A stretch of DNA of 64,000 bases from Rhizobium album (lineage in GTDB: Bacteria > Pseudomonadota > Alphaproteobacteria > Rhizobiales > Rhizobiaceae), in contig NZ_QFBC01000004.1 of assembly GCF_003122325.1 (NCBI RefSeq), positions 1 to 64,000 on the forward strand, in the 5' to 3' direction. This document shows, one piece after another, positions 13,187 to 22,468 of the stretch; the stretch's first letter is position 1, and every line of letters begins with the position of its first letter. The translations under genes and the position numbers were made by a program. Below the pieces are notes generated by a model. That model ran no database searches, was not told where the DNA came from, and saw nothing but the letters and a program-made list of their open reading frames with translations.

Positions 13187-14386
13187 TCAAGCGGATTTCT
13201 TGAGGTTTTCCTGCTGCAGTTTGCCGGCGGCGCGCTCGATGCGCGCCAGTCCCTCGCGGGCCTCCTCCGCCGTCGTCGTCAGCGGCGGCAGCAGGCGGAT
13301 GACGTTGTCGCCTGCGAGAACGCCGAGGATATGCTGGTCGCGCATCGCCATCAGCAATTCGCCCGAGGGAACGCGCGCCTTGACGCCGAGCATCAGGCCT
13401 TCGCCACGGACATCCTCGATGATATCGGGGAAGCGGTCCTTGAGCGAGGCGAGGCCCTGGCGGAAGACGAGGGCGACATCACCGACATGCTGGAGGAAAC
13501 CCTCTTCCAGCACCACGTCGAGAACGGCGTTGCCGATCGCCATGGCCAGCGGATTGCCGCCATAGGTGGTGCCGTGGGTGCCGGCAATCATGCCGGAGGC
13601 AGCCTCGGCCGTCGCGAGGCAGGCGCCGAGCGGAAAACCGCCGCCGATGCCCTTGGCGACGGCCATAATGTCGGGGGCGATGCCCGGCCATTCATAGGCG
13701 AAGAGCTTGCCGGTGCGGCCGACGCCGCACTGGACTTCGTCGAAAATCAGGAGAAGGCCGTGCTCGTAGCACAGGCCGCGCAGCGCGCGCAGGAACTCGG
13801 GGCTGGCCGAGCGGATGCCGCCCTCGCCTTGTACCGGCTCGATCAGGATGCCGGCGGTCGCTTCGGTGATCGCCGCCTTGACGGCGTCAAGGTCACCGAA
13901 CGGCACCTGATCGAAGCCCGGCGCCTTGGGGCCGAAACCCTCGAGATATTTCGCCTGGCCGCCGGCAGCGATGGTGGCGAGCGTGCGGCCGTGGAAGGCG
14001 CCTTCGAAGGTGATGATGTGGAACCGCTCGGGATGACCCTTGGCAAATTGATACCGCCGCGCCGTCTTGATGGCGCATTCCAACGCTTCGGCGCCGGAAT
14101 TGGTGAAGAACACCTTGTCGGCGAAGGTGTTGGCCGTCAGCCGCTCGGCAAGCTGCTCCTGGCCGGGGCTCTCGTAGAGATTGGAGAGATGCCAGAGCTT
14201 TTCGCCCTGCGTCTTCAGGGTCTCGACGAGATGCGGGTGGGAGTGGCCGAGCGCGTTGACCGCGATACCCGCCGCAAAATCGAGATAACGCTCGCCGTCC
14301 TCGGTGATCAGCCACACCCCCTCGCCGCGCTCGAAACGCAACGGAATGCGGTTGTAGGTCTCAAAAAGCGGCGTGGCCTGTGCCAT
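13187..14386 (-). CDS. argD: Acetylornithine aminotransferase
   Basis: Class III PLP aminotransferase of arginine synthesis (it may also act on succinyl-diaminopimelate). The 399-aa protein has [55 protein letters not shown], the [19 protein letters not shown] block and the PLP lysine in [18 protein letters not shown] 14386 gives the normal [20 protein letters not shown] start; the longer frame reaches into the promoter. It is first gene of the argDF unit, divergent from gcrA. Confidence 0.95.
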   Translation of the reverse strand: MAQATPLFETYNRIPLRFERGEGVWLITEDGERYLDFAAGIAVNALGHSHPHLVETLKTQGEKLWHLSNLYESPGQEQLAERLTANTFADKVFFTNSGAEALECAIKTARRYQFAKGHPERFHIITFEGAFHGRTLATIAAGGQAKYLEGFGPKAPGFDQVPFGDLDAVKAAITEATAGILIEPVQGEGGIRSASPEFLRALRGLCYEHGLLLIFDEVQCGVGRTGKLFAYEWPGIAPDIMAVAKGIGGGFPLGACLATAEAASGMIAGTHGTTYGGNPLAMAIGNAVLDVVLEEGFLQHVGDVALVFRQGLASLKDRFPDIIEDVRGEGLMLGVKARVPSGELLMAMRDQHILGVLAGDNVIRLLPPLTTTAEEAREGLARIERAAGKLQQENLKKSA

Positions 14387-14441
14387 AAGCGATGCACTCC
14401 TTCGGAAGAGCATGGACGGTCTTGCGATCCACCAGGATCTT

Positions 14442-14470
14442 AAAATCAAAAATGCCGCCTTTCGGCGGCG
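14442..14470 (-). terminator. 5'-terminal hairpin with U-tract in the argD leader
   Basis: On the minus strand GCCGCC-GAAA-GGCGGC is followed by ATTTTTGATTTT. It has the form of an intrinsic terminator but lies between the predicted argD promoter and argD, so it may act as an attenuator or as a 5' RNA-stabilising stem. Confidence 0.55.
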
Positions 14471-14474
14471 CTGC

Positions 14475-14503
14475 ACTATCTCTATTTACCGGCGCGATGT
14501 CAA
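14475..14503 (-). promoter_or_regulatory. Predicted argD promoter
   Basis: On the minus strand a -35 box TTGACA (14503-14498) and a -10 box GATAGT (14480-14475) are separated by exactly 17 nt. Transcription would start near 14468, at the base of the leader hairpin. Confidence 0.6.
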
Positions 14504-14580
14504 CCAAACTGCGGCCTGACGGCATGCGGAAGACGATGGCGGTTGCAACCTTGAAGCGGTGCCGCAACCGTTGCAAAATT

Positions 14581-14656
14581 GACTCGCTCGTCGAGCAAGT
14601 TGGGGAAAACCGCGAAATCGATTCCGGATGATTCCGGCGACTCTTGTCACGGAGTC
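14581..14656. promoter_or_regulatory. Cluster of CcrM methylation sites upstream of gcrA
   Basis: Five GANTC sites lie in 76 bp: GACTC 14581, GATTC 14620, GATTC 14630, GACTC 14639 and GAGTC 14652. A sixth (GATTC 14763) lies in the leader. At equal base frequencies about 0.3 would be expected in 76 bp. GANTC methylation by CcrM times cell-cycle promoters in alphaproteobacteria, and GcrA itself reads such sites. Confidence 0.7.
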
Positions 14657-14801
14657 AGCCTCACACTAGGTTAAAGTTCAATTACTAGACTGCATGCGGC
14701 GGAACTAGTCACCAAAAGTATTGAAGCGTTCTGCTCCGGAGATGATCCGGGGCACGAGGATGGATTCTGCCATCAATATGAACGCGACGGCGGAGAGAAG
14801 C

Positions 14802-15323
14802 ATGAACTGGACAGACGAGCGTGTCGAGAAACTAAAAAAGCTGTGGTCCGAAGGGCTGAGCGCGAGCCAGATCGCCGCACAGCTCGGCGGCGTCAGCCGC
14901 AACGCCGTCATCGGCAAGGTCCACCGGCTCAACCTGCCCGGCCGCGCAAAGGCCGGCAGCGCTCCGGCGAGCGCCCGCACTCCGAAAAGAACGCCCACCG
15001 CACCGCGTGCACCGAGCTTCACGCCGCGTGTTGCCACCCGTACCGTTGCCCGCCCCGCCGGCGCGACGATGATCCACGAGGAAATGGAAGTCGAGGGCGT
15101 CGAGGAAACCCGCTACGTTGCCAAGAGCAATGTCGTCGTTCCGATCTCCCGCCGCCTGGGCCTGACGGAACTGACGGAGCGCACTTGCAAGTGGCCGGTC
15201 GGCGACCCGCTCAAGGACGACTTTCACTTCTGCGGCGGTGAATCCCCGGATAGCTCGCCTTACTGCACCTATCATCAACGCCTCGCCTACCAGCCGGTCG
15301 CCGAACGCCGCAAGGCACGCTGA
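14802..15323 (+). CDS. gcrA: GcrA cell-cycle regulator
   Basis: Transcription factor that works with sigma70 and reads methylated GANTC sites to time cell-cycle genes. The 173-aa protein has the N-terminal HTH MNWTDERVEKLKKLWSEGLS / ASQIAAQLGGVSRNAVIGKV, a Pro/Ala/Arg-rich linker and the C-terminal sigma-contact region ERTCKWPVGDP ... FHFCGGESPDSSPYC. The start at 14802 is preceded by GGAGAGAAG and gives the canonical MNWT start; the frame is open upstream but without family similarity. Clustered GANTC sites lie upstream, suggesting methylation-dependent or self control. Confidence 0.96.
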   Translation: MNWTDERVEKLKKLWSEGLSASQIAAQLGGVSRNAVIGKVHRLNLPGRAKAGSAPASARTPKRTPTAPRAPSFTPRVATRTVARPAGATMIHEEMEVEGVEETRYVAKSNVVVPISRRLGLTELTERTCKWPVGDPLKDDFHFCGGESPDSSPYCTYHQRLAYQPVAERRKAR

Positions 15324-15464
15324 ACAGACACGCATAAATCGCATATCACGGATGTTGCGCGCAGGAGGGACGCTTTCTGCGCGTTTTTGTTGCGGCATGT
15401 GTATCCGCGGCCCGGTCGGTTTCGGTTGCAAGCATGGTGAAGGCCGCGGCCATCCGCGTCCTCG

Positions 15465-18182
15465 TCAGGCCGGCAGCCTCAGGCGGTCAGGCTGGCTGCT
15501 TTCCCATTCCGTCAGCCAGTTTCTCTGGCGGGCGAAATCGAGGAAATCCGCTCCGCTCATCGGCCGTGCGAAGGCATAGCCCTGCAGGTGGTGGCAGCCG
15601 AGATCGCGCAGCAACGCCGCGTGGGCCATGCTTTCCACCCCCTCGGCGACGATTTCGATGCCGCACGCCTGACCGATATCGATGATCGACTCGACGAGCT
15701 GGCGCCCCGTCGACGATTGCAGGATGGGGCGGATCAGCTGCCGGTCGATCTTCAGGCGGCGCGGCGTCAGCTTCAGCAGGCTGATGATCGAGGCATGGCC
15801 GGTGCCGAAATCGTCGATCTCGATGTCGATGCCGAGCGCCTTCAGCTTCTGGATATTGCCGATCAGCAGCTCGTCGTGCTCATCGAAGGAAATGGATTCC
15901 AGAAGCTCGAAACAGACCGAGCCCGGCCGGATGCCGAGGCTGGACAAGCGGTTGAAGAGATTCTGGTCATGCAGGCGCTGGGCGGAGATGTTGACCGACA
16001 CCTTCGGGATGTCGAGGCCGCTTTTCGCCCATTGCTGGAAGTGCCGGAGCGCATGTTCAAGGACGATCTCGTCGAGCCTGGAAACGACGTTGAGGCTCTC
16101 GGCGATCTTCAGGAAGGAGAAGGGCGGCATGATGCCCTTGCCCGGATGGTCCCAGCGCACCAACGCCTCGACGCCGCTGATCTCCAGCGTATGGGCGTCG
16201 AACTGCGGCTGGAAATAGGCAATGAATTCGTTCGCCTCAAGGCCCCGGAGGATTTCGTCGGCGGTCTGCTTGGTATGGATGACCGAGGATCGCAGCGTAT
16301 CGGTGAAGAACTCGCTGCGATTGCGGCCCTTGCGCTTGGCCTCGTATAGCGCGATGTCGGCATCGATCAGAAGCTGCTCCAGCCGTTCGCTGCCATCGCC
16401 TTCCGAGGCGATGCCGATGCTGGCGCCGGCGCGGCATTCGTGACCCTCGAAGATGATCGGCGTGCTGAACGCCTCGATGATCTGCTTGGAGAGGGTTTCG
16501 TAATAACCGTTTTCGGCCGGCATTTCGGAGACGACGACAAATTCGTCGCCGCCGATGCGGGCCACGAAATCGCGGGGCGGCAGATGGTGCGTCAAAAGCC
16601 CGGCGACATGCTTGAGGATTTCGTCGCCGGCCGCATGGCCGAGCGTGTCGTTGATTTCCTTGAAGCGGTCGAGATCGATGTGCAGGATGGTCAGCGGCGA
16701 TCGCAGCGCCACATTGGCTGCCTTTTCCGCCAGGAGCTGGTCGAGGAACCGGCGGTTCGGAAGATGGGTCAAAGCGTCGTGCAGGGAATTGTATTCCATC
16801 TGCCGGCGGGCCTGTTCAAGCTCGGCATTGTGCTGCTCGGCCCGGCGCTTCGCCTCACGCAATTCCTGTTGAAGCAGGACATCCTCGGTGACATCCCAAT
16901 TCACGCCGATGATCTTCTGGTCTCCGAGGCTGTTGACGTAACTCACGCCGATCGCGCGGACATGGCGGATCTCGCCGTTCTTCAGCAGCAGGCGAAATTT
17001 ATCCTCGTAGCCCTTCCCGTCCGAGGTCTGGGAAAACTCCCCCAGTGCCCTCTTCCTATCGTCGGGATGCAGGGCATTTTCCCAATCGCTCTTGTCGCCT
17101 TTCGCCTGATCCTGCGGCAGATCGTAGATCTGATGCATTCGCTCGTCCCACAGGAGGCGGCCGGTCTCGATATCGATCTCCCAGATGCCGATCTTCGAGG
17201 CGTCGATGGCGATCTCCAGGCGCTGCGAAATTTCCTTGAGTTCGTCCTTGCGCTGCTGCAGGACGACGATGTTGCGCTGGCGCTCGCTCATCAACCGCCC
17301 GCCCCAGATCATCGGCGCCATCACGACGATGCCGACAAGGGCGGTCAGCAATCGAAACGTCCAGATATCCGGCGGCAACGGGTGCCAGCCACCTTTGGGA
17401 ACAGCCGCGATCCGCCATGTTTCCCGGCCGAGCTGCACGGTCATATCCACCGGCATATCCTGAAATGTCCGGGCATCCCCGAAAAATGGCGTGCCGTACT
17501 GACCCGCCGCGTCATTGCTGGCGAGAGCGATCTCGATCGGCAGATCCTGTGCGAGAAGCCCGGCATCCCGCAAGAGCCGGTCGAGGTCGATGACGGCGGA
17601 GACCAATCCCCAGAACTTGTGCTCATGCAGCGGCGTATCGACGAAGACGGGATACCGCGCAATCAGGGCTCTGCCGCCCTGCACCAGCTTCACCGGCCCG
17701 GTGACCATGAGTTCGCCGGAATCGCGAACCTGCAACGCCGGCCCGCTCTGGGCGAGATTGAGCCTGTAATCGAAATCGATGAGCTTTTCATTGCCCTTGA
17801 GCGGATAGATCATCCGGATGACGAGATCCGGAGCCGCGGCAATGTGGCGGATCTGCGTGTCGTTGCGCAGCAGGCGTTCCACCAGTTGCGCAAAACCGCT
17901 CTGGTCGATCGACGGTTCCATTTCCATCATCGCGACCAGACCCTGGACGAGCTGGACGTTGCCGTTGATCTTGCCTTCGAGGCGGGCGCGGATCAGGCTG
18001 AGCTGCTCGGTCACGGAGGCGCGGAGGTTTTCATCGGCAATATGCCGCTTCTGGCCATCGGCGAACCAGGCACATAGCACGACCATGACAAGAACGATCA
18101 GGGCCGGCATATAAGGCCAGTTCGACGCCTGCCTCAACGCCGTCCCGAAAGAGCCCTTCGCTCGCCTCTCCATTGCCGCCAT
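15465..18182 (-). CDS. CHASE-PAS-GGDEF-EAL cyclic-di-GMP protein (905 aa)
   Basis: Membrane-bound bifunctional second-messenger enzyme candidate. A membrane segment near residues 24-42 (MPALIVLVMVVLCAWF) precedes a periplasmic CHASE-type sensor (LVERLLRNDTQIRHIAAAPD, FWGLVSAVIDLDRLL) and a second membrane segment near 280-300. A PAS domain follows (WEIDIETGRLLWDERMHQIY), then GGDEF with intact RIGGDEFVVV, then EAL with GVEALVRW, NISAQRL, ELLESISF, IDDFGTGHAS and EIVAEGVES. The intact signatures suggest both diguanylate cyclase and phosphodiesterase activity; the net direction cannot be read. It is a single gene, convergent with gcrA. Confidence 0.93.
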   Translation of the reverse strand: MAAMERRAKGSFGTALRQASNWPYMPALIVLVMVVLCAWFADGQKRHIADENLRASVTEQLSLIRARLEGKINGNVQLVQGLVAMMEMEPSIDQSGFAQLVERLLRNDTQIRHIAAAPDLVIRMIYPLKGNEKLIDFDYRLNLAQSGPALQVRDSGELMVTGPVKLVQGGRALIARYPVFVDTPLHEHKFWGLVSAVIDLDRLLRDAGLLAQDLPIEIALASNDAAGQYGTPFFGDARTFQDMPVDMTVQLGRETWRIAAVPKGGWHPLPPDIWTFRLLTALVGIVVMAPMIWGGRLMSERQRNIVVLQQRKDELKEISQRLEIAIDASKIGIWEIDIETGRLLWDERMHQIYDLPQDQAKGDKSDWENALHPDDRKRALGEFSQTSDGKGYEDKFRLLLKNGEIRHVRAIGVSYVNSLGDQKIIGVNWDVTEDVLLQQELREAKRRAEQHNAELEQARRQMEYNSLHDALTHLPNRRFLDQLLAEKAANVALRSPLTILHIDLDRFKEINDTLGHAAGDEILKHVAGLLTHHLPPRDFVARIGGDEFVVVSEMPAENGYYETLSKQIIEAFSTPIIFEGHECRAGASIGIASEGDGSERLEQLLIDADIALYEAKRKGRNRSEFFTDTLRSSVIHTKQTADEILRGLEANEFIAYFQPQFDAHTLEISGVEALVRWDHPGKGIMPPFSFLKIAESLNVVSRLDEIVLEHALRHFQQWAKSGLDIPKVSVNISAQRLHDQNLFNRLSSLGIRPGSVCFELLESISFDEHDELLIGNIQKLKALGIDIEIDDFGTGHASIISLLKLTPRRLKIDRQLIRPILQSSTGRQLVESIIDIGQACGIEIVAEGVESMAHAALLRDLGCHHLQGYAFARPMSGADFLDFARQRNWLTEWESSQPDRLRLPA

Positions 18183-18296
18183 ACCGTTGATCCGTTAGCT
18201 GTGCATTGCCATCTATTCCAAGGAAACCTTAAAATTCCGCCCATCATCGCCGGATCGTCAGAAATATCGACGGTTGCAGCCCCATAAACGCGCAAA

Positions 18297-18317
18297 GGCC
18301 CCGCTGATAGCGGGGCC
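18297..18317 (-). terminator. Hairpin downstream of the PRC-barrel gene
   Basis: GGCCCCGCT-GAT-AGCGGGGCC is a perfect 9-bp stem between the leftward PRC-barrel gene and the CHASE-GGDEF-EAL gene. The following minus-strand sequence has only a short T run. Confidence 0.65.
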
Positions 18318-18342
18318 ACGAATTTCACAGCGGTCGGACAGG

Positions 18343-18735
18343 TTACATCCAGTAAGGCGGCACGCCGTAATAATCGTAGATGCGGCGATCCTTCTCGCCA
18401 TACCAGCTGTCGTCGTTTTCATCGCGGAAGCGCGGGGCGTTCTCGATCTGCTCCCGCGTCAGGTCGACACGGTAGCCGTTCAGGCTTTCGTCATAGGTGA
18501 GTTTTTCCCATGGCAGCGGGTAATAGTCGTCACCAAATCCGAGGAAGCCGCCGAAGCTCAGGACGGCATACGCGACCTTGCCGCCGCGCTTTTCGAGAAT
18601 GACGCGCTCGATGGCACCGATATGCTTGCCGTCGGCGCCGTAGACGGCCGTTCCCTCCACCTTGTCGCTGGCGATCAGCGAACGGGTTTCGCGAATGGTC
18701 GGATCCTGGTGCAGCGGCGGATTTTCGTGCAGCAT
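18343..18735 (-). CDS. PRC-barrel domain protein (130 aa)
   Basis: ATG 18735 is preceded by AGGAGGT with good spacing; the longer frame to 18918 overlaps the divergent gene's start and is rejected. The product has SLIASDKVEGTAVYGADGKH, IGAIERVILEKRGGKVAYAV and FGGFLGFGDDYYPLPWEKL, the typical beta-barrel fold of PRC domains found in RimM and photosynthetic H subunits. Stand-alone PRC proteins of this size are abundant in rhizobia and often stress-related; the ligand is unknown. It is divergent from the acyl-CoA ligase. Confidence 0.88.
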   Translation of the reverse strand: MLHENPPLHQDPTIRETRSLIASDKVEGTAVYGADGKHIGAIERVILEKRGGKVAYAVLSFGGFLGFGDDYYPLPWEKLTYDESLNGYRVDLTREQIENAPRFRDENDDSWYGEKDRRIYDYYGVPPYWM

Positions 18736-18916
18736 GGCACACCTCCTTCGTTCATCATGTGTTATTCGACAAGGGTTTAACGTGTCCACACGCAGAAGGT
18801 TCCTGCCCCGGCTCAAATCCGCGGGACTTGCACCTTGGCGGCAATCGCCTAAGCTGACTTCGGAAAGGGAGGACTTTCCGAACCATGGGCACAGGCATGA
18901 CAGGGAGCGAGGCAGC

Positions 18917-20614
18917 ATGAGCGAGATTTCCAGCCCAGGGACCGTCTTTGCGATGGAAAAACCGTGGCTTGCTTCCTACCCTAGCATGATACCGCCGGAG
19001 ATCGTGCCGCCGAAGGAAACCTCGCTTGCCGATCTCCTGGAAAAGAACTGCAAGCTTTACGCCGCGCGGATCGCCTTCACCAGCATGGGCAAGGACCTGA
19101 CGTTCCGCGACCTGGGGACATATACCGAAAGGATCGCCGCATGGCTGCAGTCAACCGGGCTGGAGAAGGGCGACCGCGTCGCCGTCATGATGCCCAACAT
19201 CCTGCAGAACCCCGTCGCCGTCTACGGCATCCTGCGGGCGGGTCTGGTGGTCGTCAATGTCAACCCGCTCTATACGCCGCGGGAACTGGAGTACCAGTTG
19301 AAAGACGCCGGCGCCAAGGCGATCTTCGTGCTTGAAAACTTCGCCCACACGGTGGAACAGGTCCTGCCGCGCACCGGCGTGAAACATGTGGTCGTCACCA
19401 GCATGGGCGACATGCTCGGCCTCAAGGGGACGCTGGTCAACTTCATCGTCCGCAAGGTCAAGAAACTGGTGCCGGCCTGGTCGATCGACGGCCACCACAG
19501 GTTCCCCGATGTGATGCGCGCCGGCGAAAAGCTGCCCCTGAAGCCGGTGACGCTCGCCGGAAACGATATCGCCTTCCTGCAATATACCGGCGGCACGACC
19601 GGCGTTTCGAAGGGAGCGGTGCTGACGCACGCCAACCTGCTTTCCAACAAGGACCAGATCATTCTCTGGCTGCGGGCGGCTTTCCGCAAGACGCCGCAGC
19701 CGGAAATCCTGCGTTTCGTCTGCGCCCTGCCGCTCTATCACATCTTCGCCTTGACGGTGAACTCGCTGATGGGGCTTTCGGTCGGCGGGCACAACGTGCT
19801 GATCGCCAATCCGCGCGACATTCCGGCCTTCGTCTCCGAGATGCGCAAATACAAGTTCCACATCTTTCCGGGCCTCAACACGCTGTTCAACGCGATGATG
19901 AACTGCCCGAATTTCTCGAAGATCGATTTCTCGTCGATGATCCTCGTGCTCGGCGGCGGCATGGCGGTCCAGCGTCCCGTCGCCGACCGCTGGTTCGAAA
20001 GGACCGGCACGACGATCACGGAAGGATACGGCCTGTCCGAGACCTCACCGGTCGCCACCGCCAACCGTTTCGATTCCAGCGAATTCACCGGCTCCATTGG
20101 CCTGCCGCTGCCCTCCACCGACATCGCCATCCGCGACGACGCCGGCCATGACATGCCGCTCGGCGAAGTGGGCGAGATCTGCATCCGCGGCCCGCAGGTG
20201 ATGGCCGGCTACTGGCAGAAGCCGGAGGAAACCGCCAAGGTGATGACCCCGGACGGCTATTTCCGCTCCGGCGACATGGGCTTCATGACGCCGGACGGCT
20301 ATACCAAGATCGTCGACCGGAAGAAGGACATGATCCTTGTTTCCGGCTTCAACGTCTATCCCAACGAGATCGAGGAAGTGGTGGCGATGATGCCGGGCGT
20401 GATGGAGGTGGCGGCCATCGGCGTTCCCGACGAACATTCCGGCGAGGCCGTCAAGCTCTACATCGTCAGGAAGGATCAGGCGCTGACGGAAGCCGACGTC
20501 AAGGCCCATTGCGCGGCCAACCTGACCAACTACAAGCGGCCGCGCGTCGTCGAATTCCGCACCGAGCTGCCCAAATCGCCGGTCGGCAAGATCCTGCGCA
20601 AGAACCTGCGATAA
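18917..20614 (+). CDS. fadD: Long-chain fatty-acid-CoA ligase
   Basis: Acyl-activating enzyme (ATP, CoA) of 565 aa. Signatures are the AMP-binding P-loop LQYTGGTTGVSKGAVLTH, the ITEGYGLSETSP motif, YFRSGDMGFMTPDGY, VDRKKDMILVSGFNVYPNEI and the catalytic Lys region LPKSPVGKILRKNL. ATG 18917 gives the usual MSEISSPG start; the frame is open to 18662 but would overlap the divergent gene. Substrate chain length is not read from sequence; the FadD assignment is by overall similarity, and other acyl-CoA synthetases of this subgroup exist. Confidence 0.88.
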   Translation: MSEISSPGTVFAMEKPWLASYPSMIPPEIVPPKETSLADLLEKNCKLYAARIAFTSMGKDLTFRDLGTYTERIAAWLQSTGLEKGDRVAVMMPNILQNPVAVYGILRAGLVVVNVNPLYTPRELEYQLKDAGAKAIFVLENFAHTVEQVLPRTGVKHVVVTSMGDMLGLKGTLVNFIVRKVKKLVPAWSIDGHHRFPDVMRAGEKLPLKPVTLAGNDIAFLQYTGGTTGVSKGAVLTHANLLSNKDQIILWLRAAFRKTPQPEILRFVCALPLYHIFALTVNSLMGLSVGGHNVLIANPRDIPAFVSEMRKYKFHIFPGLNTLFNAMMNCPNFSKIDFSSMILVLGGGMAVQRPVADRWFERTGTTITEGYGLSETSPVATANRFDSSEFTGSIGLPLPSTDIAIRDDAGHDMPLGEVGEICIRGPQVMAGYWQKPEETAKVMTPDGYFRSGDMGFMTPDGYTKIVDRKKDMILVSGFNVYPNEIEEVVAMMPGVMEVAAIGVPDEHSGEAVKLYIVRKDQALTEADVKAHCAANLTNYKRPRVVEFRTELPKSPVGKILRKNLR

Positions 20615-20779
20615 CCGCCCGTCATCCGCGTGTCAGCGCCCCGGGCTAACACTTGCCCGCAAGCGCTGCTTTTGCGTTTCGGCTTTTTTACGTTTCGAAA
20701 AGGGCCGAACTTGATTTGCCGCGGCGAATACGACTAGTTTCCGCAACCATTCCATGGACCTCGCCAAGGAGCCATCACC

Positions 20780-22405
20780 ATGCAAGCGATCGTCGAACAA
20801 TTGAAAAAAGCCGCCGCGGAAACCAGCGCCACCGATATTCGTGCCGCCTTTGCAGCCGATGCCGACCGGTTTTCCCGCTTCAGCGTCTCGCTGGACGATC
20901 TTCTGATGGATTATTCGAAGACGGCGGTGAACGACAGGATCCTCGCCCTGCTGCTCGAACTCGCCGACAAGGGCGGCGTCGCCGAAAAGCGCGAGGAGAT
21001 GTTTACCGGCAAGGCGATCAACTTTACCGAGAACCGCGCCGTTCTGCACACCGCGTTGCGCAACCGCGGCAACACGCCGGTGCTGGTAGGCGGCAAGGAC
21101 GTGATGCCCGACGTCAACGAGGTTCTGGCCGCCATGGGCGCCTTTGCCGACGGCATCCGTTCCGGCGAACTGAAGGGCGCCACCGGCAAGGCGATCACCG
21201 ATGTCGTCAACATCGGCATCGGCGGCTCGGACCTCGGCCCGGTGATGGCGACGTTGGCGCTCGCCCCCTTCCACGACGGCCCGCGACTGCACTTCGTCTC
21301 CAACATCGACGGTGCCCATATCGCCGACACGCTAAAACTGCTTGCGGCCGAAACGACGCTGTTCATCATCGCCTCGAAGACCTTCACCACCATCGAAACG
21401 ATGACCAACGCCCAGACGGCGCGCAACTTCATCGCGACAGCGCTCGGCGAAGACGCCGTCAAACATCATTTCGCCGCCGTTTCCACCGCGCTCGACAAGG
21501 TCGATGCCTTCGGTATCGCCAGCGACCGCATCTTCGGCTTCTGGGATTGGGTCGGCGGCCGCTACTCGATCTGGTCGGCCATCGGCCTGCCCTTGATGAT
21601 CGCCGTCGGGCCGGAGGATTTCGGCCGTTTCCTCGACGGCGCGCATGCGATCGACACGCATTTCCGCACTGCGCCGGCGGAGAAGAACCTGCCGCTGCTG
21701 CTCGGCCTCATCGGCTTCTACCATCGCAACGTGCTGGGTTACCCGACGCGGGCGATCCTGCCCTACGACCAGCGCCTGTCGCGCTTCCCGGCCTACCTGC
21801 AGCAGCTCGACATGGAATCGAACGGCAAGGGTGTCACCATCGACGGCACGCCGGTCGAGGGCAATTCCGGCCCGGTGGTCTGGGGCGAGCCCGGCACCAA
21901 CGGCCAGCATGCCTTCTACCAGCTGATCCACCAGGGCACGAGCGTCATCCCGGCGGAATTTATGATCGCCGCCAACGGCTTCGAACCGGAGCTGCGCCAC
22001 CAGCACCAGCTTCTGATAGCCAATTGCCTGGCGCAATCGGAAGCGTTGATGAGGGGCCGCACGCTGGAAGAGGCGAAAGCGCAGCTGACCTCCAAGGGCA
22101 TGGACGATAAAAAGGCTGATTTCATCGCGCCGCACCGCGTCTTCACCGGCAACCGCCCGTCGATCACTTTCGTCTATGACAAACTGACGCCGTTCGCGCT
22201 CGGCCGGCTGATCGCGCTTTACGAACACCGGGTGTTCGTCGAAGGCGTGCTGTTCCGCATCAACTCCTTCGACCAGTGGGGCGTCGAGCTCGGCAAGGAA
22301 CTGGCGACGGGGCTGCTGCCGGTCGTGGAGGGCAAGGAGAGCGCCGCAGGACATGATTCCTCGACGCAGGGACTGGTCGCGGCGTTGGCGAAGGCTGCCA
22401 AATAA
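20780..22405 (+). CDS. pgi: Glucose-6-phosphate isomerase
   Basis: Interconverts glucose-6-phosphate and fructose-6-phosphate. The 541-aa protein has the family blocks [85 protein letters not shown] and [23 protein letters not shown] 20780 follows AAGGAG. It is a monocistronic unit closed by a strong terminator. It also serves the fructose import and fructokinase system encoded later in the window. Confidence 0.96.
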   Translation: MQAIVEQLKKAAAETSATDIRAAFAADADRFSRFSVSLDDLLMDYSKTAVNDRILALLLELADKGGVAEKREEMFTGKAINFTENRAVLHTALRNRGNTPVLVGGKDVMPDVNEVLAAMGAFADGIRSGELKGATGKAITDVVNIGIGGSDLGPVMATLALAPFHDGPRLHFVSNIDGAHIADTLKLLAAETTLFIIASKTFTTIETMTNAQTARNFIATALGEDAVKHHFAAVSTALDKVDAFGIASDRIFGFWDWVGGRYSIWSAIGLPLMIAVGPEDFGRFLDGAHAIDTHFRTAPAEKNLPLLLGLIGFYHRNVLGYPTRAILPYDQRLSRFPAYLQQLDMESNGKGVTIDGTPVEGNSGPVVWGEPGTNGQHAFYQLIHQGTSVIPAEFMIAANGFEPELRHQHQLLIANCLAQSEALMRGRTLEEAKAQLTSKGMDDKKADFIAPHRVFTGNRPSITFVYDKLTPFALGRLIALYEHRVFVEGVLFRINSFDQWGVELGKELATGLLPVVEGKESAAGHDSSTQGLVAALAKAAK

Positions 22406-22434
22406 GCTTTCGCGACCAGGTATCTGGAATGATG

Positions 22435-22462
22435 GGGCGGGGCCGAAAGGTCCCGCCCTTTT
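22435..22462 (+). terminator. pgi terminator
   Basis: GGGCGGGGCC-GAAA-GGTCCCGCCC, a 10-bp GC-rich stem with one G-T pair, is followed by TTTTCTG just downstream of pgi. Confidence 0.8.
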
Positions 22463-22468
22463 CTGTGT

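Noticed and set aside
12197-14443. A 748-codon open frame opposite argF and argD
   Set aside because: Antisense shadow; both argF and argD on the other strand have all family motifs.
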